Assembly (NCBI RefSeq): GCF_004359215.1
Contig: NW_027152213.1
Coordinates: 1,636,704-1,700,703 of the forward strand
Source of the DNA: Bremia lactucae
Lineage: Eukaryota > Oomycota > Peronosporomycetes > Peronosporales > Peronosporaceae
DNA: 64,000 bases
Direction: 5' to 3'
Positions 32,053-41,069 of this stretch are shown here, piece after piece; positions within the stretch are counted from its first letter, which is position 1, and each line of letters starts with the position of its first letter. The translations under genes were made by a program, and so were the position numbers. Below the pieces are notes generated by a model. It did no database searches. It was not told where the DNA came from and was given only the letters and a program-made list of their open reading frames with translations.

Positions 32053-32365
32053 ATCACCCATTTTAGTGGGGTTTTAGGTCCATTTTAGTGGGTTTTAGGC
32101 CCATTTTAGATAGTCTTGGGCTAACACCTTTCCTAATAATTCATATGTCAATTCTGTGAATGGCCAGCTGTTTCAATTTTGGGTACAAATTAATTGAATC
32201 TAAAGCCCTTAATTTATTTGGCAGTGAGAAAATGAAAAGAGAGTAGTTACCACTAGACAAACCGGAAAGCTGGAAGTACTTCACCCCGAGACTGATTCTA
32301 CAACAAGTCGCATAGTCCACCCACTTATACCTTTCAGCTTCCGCAAGTTCACATGCATCAGTTGT
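32053..32365. other. Convergent 3' intergenic region BOP1 / Q-rich gene
   Basis: 313 bp between two stop codons. It contains a short threefold repeat of TTTTAGTGGG/TTTTAGGCCC-like units at about 32063-32109 and otherwise nothing recognisable. Confidence 0.4.
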
Positions 32366-33106
32366 TTAGTTCTTCTTGCCCATACCAGGAAGGCGAAACC
32401 GAGCCTTCTTGGATGATGCTGAAGGCATTGGAGGGGGCATCTGGCCGTATCGCACTGGGTACTGGTACTGCCCACCTAACGTCGTAGGAGGGTATTGCTG
32501 TTGGGGCTGCCCAAACTGCTGGTGCGATTGTCCATGTTGCTGTTGGGGCTGACCATACTGCTGAGAAGGTTGTCCGTACTGCTGTTGGGGTTGGCCGGAC
32601 TGCTGCTGAGGTTGTCCGTACTGCTGCAGAGGTTGCCCGAATTGCTGCGAAGGTTGTCTGTATTGCTGCTGCCCCTGCTGAGGCTGTCCATACTGTTGAG
32701 GTTGACCGTACTGGGGGCGAAACTGCTGCTGGGTTTGAACATATTGCTGCTGTTGCTGGCCATACGGCTGCTGTTGGGGTTGCCCGTACTGCTGGGGTTG
32801 GTTCGGATTGAATCCGTAAACTCCTATCTGCTGCTGACCGAAACCAGAGTGCTGTGGCGGGTACATGCCCGTAGCCATGACTGGCGGATAGCTGGCGTTC
32901 TTTACTGGTTTCGAGCGGTTCTCCTCATCAGAGTTGCGCTGGGTGTGGCTAACGCGCTTGCCATGCATATCGTAAAGGGTACCCTCTGTGGGCTCTCCGT
33001 CCCCGTTTAACAAACTCGCACCATCTACTTTGCCCTTACGGTCTAGCACAGTGTCGCCCGAAAGCACGGCGCGGTCTGACTTCTTCTTGCGCAAAAACCC
33101 AACCAT
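32366..33106 (-). CDS. Glutamine/proline-rich QYGQPQQ-repeat protein, function unknown
   Basis: A single-exon 246-aa frame starting MVGFLRKKKSDRAVLSGDTV (ATG at 33106-33104). Residues 1-75 are charged and not repetitive. From about residue 95 to 220 the protein consists of imperfect heptads and octads of the type Q-Y-G-Q-P-Q-Q and Q-Q-F-G-Q-P, flanked by Pro/Met-rich segments. The end is basic (ASSKKARFRLPGMGKKN). No signal peptide, membrane segment or catalytic motif is seen. Tyr/Gln/Gly-rich repeats resemble prion-like or phase-separating regions; that is analogy only. The antisense frame 32495-33010 is a Leu-rich shadow. The matching third-position variation and non-repeat flanks suggest a real gene, but the homology basis is weak. 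Confidence 0.65.
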   Translation of the reverse strand: MVGFLRKKKSDRAVLSGDTVLDRKGKVDGASLLNGDGEPTEGTLYDMHGKRVSHTQRNSDEENRSKPVKNASYPPVMATGMYPPQHSGFGQQQIGVYGFNPNQPQQYGQPQQQPYGQQQQQYVQTQQQFRPQYGQPQQYGQPQQGQQQYRQPSQQFGQPLQQYGQPQQQSGQPQQQYGQPSQQYGQPQQQHGQSHQQFGQPQQQYPPTTLGGQYQYPVRYGQMPPPMPSASSKKARFRLPGMGKKN

Positions 33107-34439
33107 TTGTGGCTGAAGACTGCGAACTGTGTAAAAGAATGTGTGGGTACAGCTGATACCAAGATGAGATTTTATTTATTTTCTTCTGAGCGGGACAGGA
33201 GGGATTCAAATGTGGAGATGTTCACAGCCGTAAACTGCGTCATCCCCCCTCCCTCCCTCAATCCTAGCTTCCGCTCCTCTTCTATGCTATCATGATTTGT
33301 CGCAGCTTTTCTGAAAACAGACATTTTAAATCTGTCATAGGCGACGTCTAAGAGGCTAAAATGGGTACCCTATCCACTCCAGGCAGCCTAATGCACGTGG
33401 GTAAGCTGCCAGCAGATGGTGAATGAGCTGTATAGACTATACCGTCGACCTAATTTTCTTTATGCAAACCCTAAAGACGGGAACTGTAATAACAATTTTA
33501 TTGCTGTTACTATTTATGTTAGTGTTTATGCTTCGGACTTCTATGTAATTGACCGCCTTCTGCTCGGAGTCGGTCGGCACAAACACAAAACCGCAATTTA
33601 CGGCATCAAATTAATTTGGATGCGACGATTCAATTAAAATTATCTAGCGGTCGCAATTTCGCGCGTCATGCTCTAACAATAACATCGCAAATAAAGGAGT
33701 TGTCGCATACGTAAAAGAACACGTAACTTGTTAAAGTAAATACATCTGGGGATTCAAAAGAGAACCAATATCGGGGGAAGATTGTGTCCTTTGTATTTAC
33801 GCAGTACAGGTGTTGTGAGGGACCCCGTTTTGTGGTACATTTACTTTAGGGGTAAAATACCCTTTTATCCTATTCTAAAATATTTAATTACTAAAATCCC
33901 ATTTATTATCGGTAACAAATGTTGTCGCCGCCAGATAAATAAACCTGGCGGCAGAAATCTACTTTTGAAGTAGCTACAGTAAGGTTTTAGATTAAATAAT
34001 TAAATAAAGTGCAGTTCCCCTTTTGATCTTAAAGCGTAAAGTGCCTTCCTAAGGCTTGCGCATCATTGATCTGTTAGAGATAGAAACCTTTCTAAGGTAT
34101 ATATCTTGGGCAGTTGCCACTTGGTTCGTAGAACCCCTGAATCCCTTGAGCTAGGAGCCCCATTATTAAGCTTTAATTGCTTGTACGACTCCCTGAGTTG
34201 TTGAACCCATTAGTTCTATAGATCTAAGAGAATCCCTGAGTCTATAAGTCTTCCTCTGACTTTAGGAGCGAGGTAGCTCCGGTACAGGTGTCCCTCGGAT
34301 AACTTAAAGCCACTGTGGAAGGTGAAAGCATAAGTTATATGATGTTATAAGTTGCGTGAGGAATATAAATATCTACTAAACCTCACTTTATTGACTATTC
34401 TATACGTTTTTACACCTCCTGCTTCCGCATACCAGCTCC
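33107..34439. other. Intergenic / decayed repeat sequence
   Basis: No gene supported. About 33910-33957 holds an inverted repeat (TGTCGCCGCCAG / CTGGCGGCAG around ATAAATAAAC). 34020-34440 has the look of old repeat DNA but matches nothing else in the window. Short ORFs (e.g. 33416-33637) lack any coding signal I recognise. Confidence 0.35.
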
Positions 34440-35880
34440 ATGTCCCAGGCGTGCCTCACCAATGAGCAAAGTCTTCAAGTCTGCAGACACAAATTACAGA
34501 ACCCACAAATGAGCCAGAGTGCCTTTGCATTTTGGGCTACAGCCCACTTCAGTAAGAGCATTATGCAGGCTGGAATCAGTGGCATCTTAAAGAAGCGCAA
34601 GGAGCTGGAAGTCATGACAGAGACTGACCTCGCTGCAAAGCGCACTCGTATCTCACACCATCCTAAACTCGAAGAATCCCTGGCAACTTGGTTTTTTCAG
34701 TGCCAGGCAAAAAACGTTGCTCTCACGGGGGAGATTATCAACGTTAAGACTAAGTGCTTTCCTGGCCGCCTGGGGTTAGCTGAGGATGCTGACAAGTTTC
34801 CTATGGATGGCTTTAGAGATTCCAGCAGCTAAACAACTTCGTTGCATGGTGCAGTTGGGTTAACAGATCAAGAAGCCATTGAAGCTGCACTGCCTGAACT
34901 CAAAGCAACAAAAGCTCGATATGAGCTCAAAAAATGTATAACATAGATGAAAGAGGTCTGATTCATATCACTAAGCACAATTTTTTATGCGAGACTCATA
35001 TGGAATTTTAGGCCTATTCTACCGCATAGTTTCAGAAAAGATCATTTCACAGGGAAGAATTGAAGGTCTAAAGAATGACAAAGTGAGCTATATCTGGATT
35101 TTGAGTACCTCATCTTAGCTGTCCTGTACTACAAAAAATCTTCTGGTATTTTCTTTCGCATTCAGACGCGTTTCACTATAGCATTTACCGCCAATGCTGA
35201 TGGGTCCAAGAAGCCAAAACCTTTTTACTGGGAAATTCAAGATGCCACGCTGTTTAAACCGCAGACAGGAGAACGGCTGGGGTTTTATAACAGGAACAAC
35301 AAGAATGCATAGATGACTGGAATCTTCTTCCAAGAGTGGCTGAAGAAACTTGATAATGACATGAAAGTAAGTTGTATTTCATGTGATATTGCAAGCGTAT
35401 ATATATCTCAGTATAACCAAACCTTGCCAGGGAAAGGGCAGGAAGATTCTTCTCTTGCTAGAAAATGGTCCGTTTCATAGAATGGAAGAACTGAAGCTTG
35501 GAAATATCAAGGTTGCTTTCCTTCCACCAAAGTGCACATTAAAAATTTAGCCCATGGATGCTGGAATCATTGCCTCATTTAAGCGCTATTACAGGCGCTT
35601 TCACCTTCAGAATGCCGTGGACTGTGATGAGCGAGGGAAGGTCAACATCTACAAGGCTGACCAGCTAACAGCAATGCGATCGTCTATGGGGGCATGGGAG
35701 CATATTTCAGTAACCAAAGTGCTAAACTGCTTTAGGCATACGGGCCTCTTTGCAGCAGCACCGCAGTTGCAGATGGTGAACACGGAGGAGCAGGGAATCG
35801 AGCTAGAGCTGCATGAAGACTTAGAGAGGCTACCACTGAGGAACCCTTCAGGAATTGACTATTTATTGAATCCCTGAGGA
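34440..35880 (+). pseudogene. pogo/Tigger-type DDE transposase, broken
   Basis: Plus-strand frames in order give a Tc5/CENP-B-type DNA-binding region (34440-34832: RISHHPKLEESLATWFFQCQ, ending GWL-like residues), then NIDERGLIHIT (about 34940-34972, the N-x-D-E first catalytic Asp block). Next are FTANADGSKKPKPFYWEIQD (about 35190-35250), a LLLLENGPFH block near 35450 (usually L-L-L-D-N-x-x-x-H), and PMDAGIIASFKRYYRR at 35552-35595 (usually P-L/M-D-x-G-V/I). This is the DDE_1 (PF03184) pattern of pogo/Tigger/jerky transposases. Several stops and shifts, and Asp to Glu at the second catalytic position, make it inactive. I could not identify terminal inverted repeats. Confidence 0.75.
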
Positions 35881-36409
35881 GAAGGTGGCGCGAGGAGCTG
35901 GATGATGAGGAAATCATTGCAATGGGTCAGCAGGCAGAAGAGGAGGTGGGGATGAGAATCGGGAAGCAGATCATGTGGAGGAAGTCAGGTCAGCAAGCTT
36001 AACTCCTTAGCTATAAGTGCCACACTTCTTGATCTGTCAAATCCTTTCGATAAGGCCTTCCATAGGGGCATCCGGGACCTTCAAATTTTCATATGTACAG
36101 CAGCCAATACGCAACTAACCTTGGATTCCTGGCTGCGCTAGCTTAGTAATGTGCTGGTTACTCACACCTCGTAAAACTTATATTTTCTTCAAATCTTATA
36201 AGTAATTAATTAAAAGTTAGACACCATTGAACTGTAATGGCAATACACTATAAGTTATATGAGGTATCAGCTATGAGGGAGAAAGTTATTTGTGAGACAC
36301 CTGTAAGACGATTTTTTCGGGCAATATTTTATATTTTACTGCCTGATGGTCCTTATTCTCAGCAAGTCCCAGATCAAGCGAGTCGTCAATTAAATTTCTA
36401 CAGTTCTGC
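35881..36409. other. Unassigned sequence between transposase and LTR
   Basis: Nothing recognisable. A 79-codon ORF at 36237-36476 runs into an LTR fragment and is unlikely to be a gene. Right after the transposase the sequence is Glu/acidic-coding in one frame (about 35880-35960), possibly the decayed transposase C-terminus. Confidence 0.35.
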
Positions 36410-36741
36410 ATATGAAGGCGGGCGCTTCTATGGCAGCTATGCACACACTATCAACCACGGTAAGGAAGCGGTGTGACCGTTTTCTCTCACGTGCAGTGAG
36501 GCAGTTGGTGGGCGCCTGAGCGACCTCACTCAACAAACTAGGTATTTTAGGAGAAGTGTCGTCACGGAAGCGGTTACCCGGCTTCACGTGCGCACTTGTT
36601 ATTGAGTAGGTAATTTTAAGATTTCAAATTAGAAAGAATTCGATAAGAAACTTTTAACCCAAATAGTAATGTCATCTCTATCGATAGACATCTCTAACTG
36701 GCGAATGTAATTATTCTAAATACGTCGTCTCGCAGATGACC
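36410..36741 (-). repeat. Family 1 LTR fragment, head-to-head with the next LTR
   Basis: The reverse complement of about 36930-37260 inside the next LTR (shared: GAAGCGGTGTGACCGT, CACGTGCAGTGAGG, GTCGTCACGGAAGCGG, CGTCGTCTCGCAGATGA). The first about 180 bp of the LTR are missing at the junction near 36742. Together the two LTRs form an inverted repeat with arms of roughly 280-330 bp and a spacer of about 200 bp. Confidence 0.65.
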
Positions 36742-36743
36742 CC

Positions 36744-37274
36744 TGAAACGGGCTAAAGTTGCCCTATGTTACACAAACCCATTTAGAACAATTTATGTAC
36801 TTAACGCGATGGTCACTTACTTCATGTGAAGTACTTAGACCTGCCACTTGGGTGTAGCGCACAAAGTGAACCACTCTTGTGCATGTGATGCACATAGGTG
36901 CATTCACATTGAAGGGGATGACGTCTGGGACTGACATCATCTACGAGACGACGTATTTAGAATAAATACACCCGCCTATTAGAGATGCACATCTACAGAT
37001 ATGGCATTAATTGATTGGGTAAAAAAGTTATATATTAAATTCTATTCAAAATAAATCACTCTTAAAACTACTTTCTAGATAACGAGTGCGCACGTGAAGG
37101 CGGGTAACCGCTTCCGTGACGACACTTGTCTTAAGGTACCTAGTACGTTGAGTGAGGTCGCTTAAGCGCCTACCAACTACTTCATTGCACGTGAGAGACG
37201 ACGGTCACACCGCTTCCTGTGCTCAGAAGGTGTGCGCTAGTAGTGCGTGGCAGCTTCAAGCAGCGCCCGCCACA
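36744..37274 (+). repeat. Family 1 5' LTR of element C
   Basis: Starts TGAAACGGGCTAAAGTTGCC (expected TGTAACGGG) and ends CCGCCACA. It is 531 bp, the same length as the LTR at 60311-60841. It contains a GGGATGACGTC...GACATCATC dyad and the block CACGTGAAGGCGGGTAACCG. It would carry promoter and polyadenylation signals; no TATA box was singled out. Confidence 0.75.
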
Positions 37275-37276
37275 CT

Positions 37277-37290
37277 TGGTAGCACTTGTT
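37277..37290 (+). other. Primer-binding site of element C
   Basis: Two bases after the 5' LTR, TGGTAGCACTTGTT matches the first 9-11 bases of the family 2 site (TGGTAGCACTTCG). Both families therefore appear to prime from the same tRNA, probably initiator tRNA-Met. Confidence 0.55.
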
Positions 37291-37331
37291 GGTCCTTCCA
37301 ACGACCCGTCTCTCGGAGCGTGTCAGTAAGG

Positions 37332-38110
37332 ATGAGCCCCAATTTTGATTGGGCTCATTTCCTCCACCATTCCGAACATCATCGGGCGGTGGCAGAGTAG
37401 TTGACGCAGGGACTTGGTGAACAAGCCCTGGTCAGGCTCTTGGACAGTCCTCCCAAGCAACATGTTGCTCAGTTGGAGCAGTTTGCGGCGTTCGTGCTCG
37501 GACAGCGAAGAGCCGCGTCCGAGGCACAGATCCATGCTGCGGCGGAGTCCGTCATTCAGACTCAGGATGAGCTTAGGCGAGAGCAGGCTCGAAGAAAGAA
37601 TTTTATCAGGACTGTTGAAATGCTCTCCGCCCGGTCGCATCAGCCGAGGCGCATTCGGATGGACCGCCCGAGTTCGATGGAATTACAGCGCACATGATTG
37701 ACACTGGATGTAAGCCGTGGAGCAATGCGATGTGGCGCAGCTCATCGAGGACGACACTCTGATGACGTCGTACGCCATGTCCCATTTGCGCGGTAAGGCC
37801 TCAGAGTGGGCTTACTTGGCGATTATGGCGGACAATAAGGCGTTGCCTTCATGGACGATCATATTCGCGCCATGGATCAGCCACCGAACAACAGAGTGTT
37901 GCTTGGGGCGCGCTTCTTTGGTGCTCGACAGGCAAAACGATCTCTGCATGAGTATGTGCAAGAGATGCGCTCGCTGTCGGCACTCCATTACCGTAAGTCC
38001 GTTTCAAGAGCAAATTAAGGTGTCCACGTTTATGAACGGACTTCAGCACGGCCCATCGCAACAGGCCCTTTTTAGAAACGTGCCGTCGACGATGGAAAAG
38101 GCAATATAAC
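37332..38110 (+). pseudogene. gag of element C
   Basis: Plus-strand frames start near 37332 (MSPNFDWAHFLHH-like) and continue at 37401-37697 with a Gln/Arg-rich coiled-coil-like stretch (VAQLEQFAAFVLGQRRAASE) and MDRPSSMELQ. The retrotransposon gag block follows at 37717-38109 (DDTLMTSYAMSHLRGKASEW, TFMNGLQHGPSQQALFRNVP). These fit the RETROTRANS_GAG domain that assembles the particle. Two frame changes (near 37700 and 37850-37960) break it. Confidence 0.65.
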
Positions 38111-38214
38111 TTGCCTTATGTTTAGACGCAATCCTACAACAGTGCCTCGGCGACAGTTTGGTATAAGCCGTCGGCCGATAGGTCGGATGCCACTAACAAG
38201 ATTTGGGCAATGCA

Positions 38215-38328
38215 GACGTTGTTTGTTATAAATGCGTCAACCGCGGTCATACAAAAGACGTTGTTTGATTTAAATGCGTCAACCGCGGTCATATGACCGC
38301 GCTTGACGCATTTAAAACAAACAACGTC
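38215..38328 (+). repeat. Duplicated and inverted zinc-knuckle segment (perfect-looking hairpin)
   Basis: A 36-bp unit beginning GACGTTGTTTG and ending CGCGGTCAT occurs at 38215-38250 and 38257-38292, and again inverted at 38293-38328. The last two form a nearly perfect spacerless hairpin centred on CATATG. The unit is the coding segment of the gag CCHC knuckle (compare 14940-14880, minus strand), so the knuckle of this copy is duplicated and flipped. Confidence 0.75.
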
Positions 38329-38619
38329 TGCTCGCTGCTATGTCAGGGTCCCTGCTGGTGCGAAGACGCCCAGCAAGAGGACTTCCTTCCCAAAGGGTGT
38401 TGGCAAGAACGAGCGTTCGATATGCTTGGGTTCTGCATCGACCGCTGAGGGTTTGGGATATGCAGGAGCGCAGTAGGGGTGGGATGTCCAACTGACGCTG
38501 ACTCTGAACCTATCCTAAGTCCGAAGCTGTCGAACAAATGGGTAGCATATTCTCTGAGGTGCCGATTTTTCGGACCTCAACCTTGCTGGTCGATAGCTCT
38601 CGAGCACGAGGCTATAACC

Positions 38620-39030
38620 TGTGATAACGCTTCTTGTGGATTCGGGTGCATCACAGAATTTTGTAAAACTCGCGGCTCTAAAACAGAGACCGGCGATGTA
38701 TGAGTTGCTTTGCCAGGATGGCAAGCGAGAAGAGTCGACCGTTCGTTAGCGAACGGCGCGCTCGTGAATTCTGTGGGTGTTCAAGTTGATCTCGCCTTCA
38801 GTTTTAGTGACTTCTCTTGGAAAGAGAAATTCATCATGCTAGAAATAGAGAGTCCGAATGTCCTCGTCCTAGGCATGCTGTGGTTGGCGAAACACCAACC
38901 AAGGATAGACTCGCGTACACGCCCTGTTGCTAACTCTACGACAGACGCCGGAAAAATGTGCTTCTGTGAGAGGCCTATGCAACTTATGTCGTTTACAACA
39001 CAGTTGAAGGTGCGTTGACGGGATGTCAAA
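38620..39030 (+). pseudogene. Aspartic protease of element C
   Basis: Near 38630-38660 the frame reads VDSGASQNFVKLAA-like sequence, the retropepsin D-S-G active site. The open stretch 38710-39018 then gives SLANGALVNSVGVQVDLAFS, KFIMLEIESPNVLVLGMLWL (the I-L-G-M-x-W block) and AKHQPRID. It sits between gag and RT as in all Gypsy pol polyproteins. Confidence 0.6.
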
Positions 39031-39479
39031 GGTCACCAATTCCTACCCAGCTTGTGAAGACTGGGGTAGTGAAAGGGCAATGACAAATAGTCATGTGTCC
39101 CGTAGTACTGCACAGAGCCGAAAGCTTGTGGCAGTAGACGGCGAGCTGACATGAAGTCAAGCGTCGCATGAACCGGTATAGTGCCTTGAGCCTGGTGCGG
39201 TTGAAAGGGGTGCGTTAGCCAGAAGAGCTACGGCACCCTCTTCCCACTCAAAGGTCGTGGATACTCGGAGAACGAGTACCCGACAGATTAGGACGATCCA
39301 AGGCACGTCAAATCGAGTGACCTTTGGATCGGCCCCAACAGAAGAGGACGGGCCTTCAAACGTTGTGTTCGAGGCCGTCAAAGACACAATTGCGGAGGCA
39401 TCCTCAGTTGAGGTGCTCCGGCAAGTCTTTTTATTTGTTGAGGAGATAGTTAAACCCCCGAAGACGTCGTGGGATCTGT

Positions 39480-40200
39480 TCCTTGCCAAAGAAAAAAAAA
39501 AGAAAGATCCACAAAATAGTCACACCAGTTCCAGGAGAGAGCTTGGTGGACTGTTGCCAGTCTTCCGCAATGGACGAGAGCGTCCTAGAAACGGACAAAA
39601 AGCAACGGTTCGCTGCTCAAGGTTGGGATGCCTTGAGAGACAGTCCGTTCTTTGAGATTCTGTGGAAACATCGCGATGTGTTCCCAGAAGAAGTGCCGAG
39701 CCGCCTACCAGCAGATAGGGGCATCGGGCACGAGATAGACCTCGAACCTGGCACCAAGTATTGTGTGACTAGGCAATGGCCGTTGCCGAAAGAACCAGTC
39801 GATTATATCGATGAGTTCTTCGACAAATCGTGCCAAGGCGAAACATGTACGTAGAGCAAGTCGCCTCACTGCAACCCGACCTTTTGTGAAGCGTAAAGCC
39901 ACAGGTGGATGGCGCGTGGCTCATGCTTACAATACGCTGAATACGACGACCATACTGGCGCAAACGCCACTCCCGCGGAAAGATGTTTTGTTGAACTCCA
40001 TAGGAAAGTCAACTATCTTTCTCGCGTTGGTTTTGAAGGATGGCTACTATCAGGTACTCATGAGCGAGTCCAGCGTAGCCTTAACAGCTGTAAGCACTCC
40101 AAGCGGTATGCTTTGGGAGTGGCTTGTGATGCCCCAAGGTTTGAAAACAGCACCAGCGACATTCAACCGCCCATTACTTTGATGATATATTCATTAAGAG
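39480..40200 (+). pseudogene. Reverse transcriptase of element C, with a 40-nt deletion before YFDD
   Basis: Blocks: FPEEVPSRLPADRGIGHEID (about 39680-39740), the P-L-P-K-E-x-V-D-Y block, VKRKATGGWRVAHAYNTLN (39885-39940), and LVMPQGLKTAPATFNR (about 40120-40170). The frame then shifts and Y-F-D-D-I-F-I-K-S follows directly at about 40175-40200. In element D, 48 nt separate FNR from FDD. Here only 8 nt remain, so 40 nt are missing and the frame is lost right at the catalytic box. The identical deletion is in element B. Confidence 0.75.
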
Positions 40201-40527
40201 TAGAACCGTGGATGATCTGAGCAAAATTGAGTCGCACAAGCGTTAGTTAGACGCTGCGTTGCAGACTCTGGAGGACACTTAATTGCATGTCAACTTGACA
40301 AAGTGCGTCATAGGGGTCCCCGAGATACCTGTGCTGGGCTGCAGCGTAGGTACATATGGTGTACCGGCAGACCCAGACAATGTAGAATCGGGAAAGGAAT
40401 GACCAATCCTAAGACATATGAAGGATTTGCGCCAATTTCTAGGGCTTGATAACTACTTGCACAAGTACAGCAAGAATTATGCAGAGCGTACTAAGCTCTT
40501 GTGTGACCTCCTTCAAAATGATGCAGA

Positions 40528-41030
40528 ATGGGCTTGGTAAAAGATCAAGTGAATGCGTTCACATCAGTGAAGCAATCTCTTGTTGAGACACCGGTCTTGG
40601 TATTGCCAGACGCGGAGAAGCCCTTAAGCGTCGTCTGCGATGCTATTTTAAAATCGGCGCGAGCAATCTTGCAATCGGCAGATCGCTCATACAGAAGGAT
40701 GACGACGGCGTTGACCGCGCATCGATTATCAGTCACGGCTTTTGAAAGCCGCACAACAGAATTACCATGTGCATGACAAAGAGCTACTGTCAATAAAGTA
40801 TGCTCTTGTCAAGTTCGAGTGCACCTATTGGGTACCGAACCGTTTGTGGTTTATACGGATCACGCATCACTGCGGACCGCAATAAATTCACCGAACCTCT
40901 CGCCTAGAATGACAAGATGGCTTGCATTCTTCTCTAAATTTAATTTAGAAGTTTAATACAAGCCAGATAAGTCGAATGTCTCGGCTGACGCGTTGTCGCG
41001 CAGACCAGACTTTGAGGTAAGTCACCAGGA
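40528..41030 (+). pseudogene. RNase H of element C
   Basis: 40528-40776 encodes ETPVLVLPDAEKPLSVVCDA (RNase H first-Asp block, D-A-S usually) and AILQSADRSYRR. Later frames give a K-E-L-L-S-I-K-Y-A-L-V-K-F block (near 40790), VYTDHASLRTA (near 40853-40885) and a Y-K-P-D-K-S-N-V-S-A-D-A-L-S-R block (near 40955-41000). At least two shifts are present. Confidence 0.65.
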
Positions 41031-41069
41031 AAGTGTGTCTCGTGCTAAAGCATAATCCGAGCCGTCAAC

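Noticed and set aside
32495..33010. A 171-codon plus-strand ORF very rich in leucine
   Set aside because: It is the antisense shadow of the Gln-rich repeat gene: CAG/CAA-type codons read as CTG/TTG on the other strand. The minus-strand frame has a sensible start and non-repetitive ends.
36237..36476. 79-codon ORF upstream of an LTR, possible small secreted protein
   Set aside because: The frame runs into the LTR fragment at 36410 and there is no signal peptide or effector motif.
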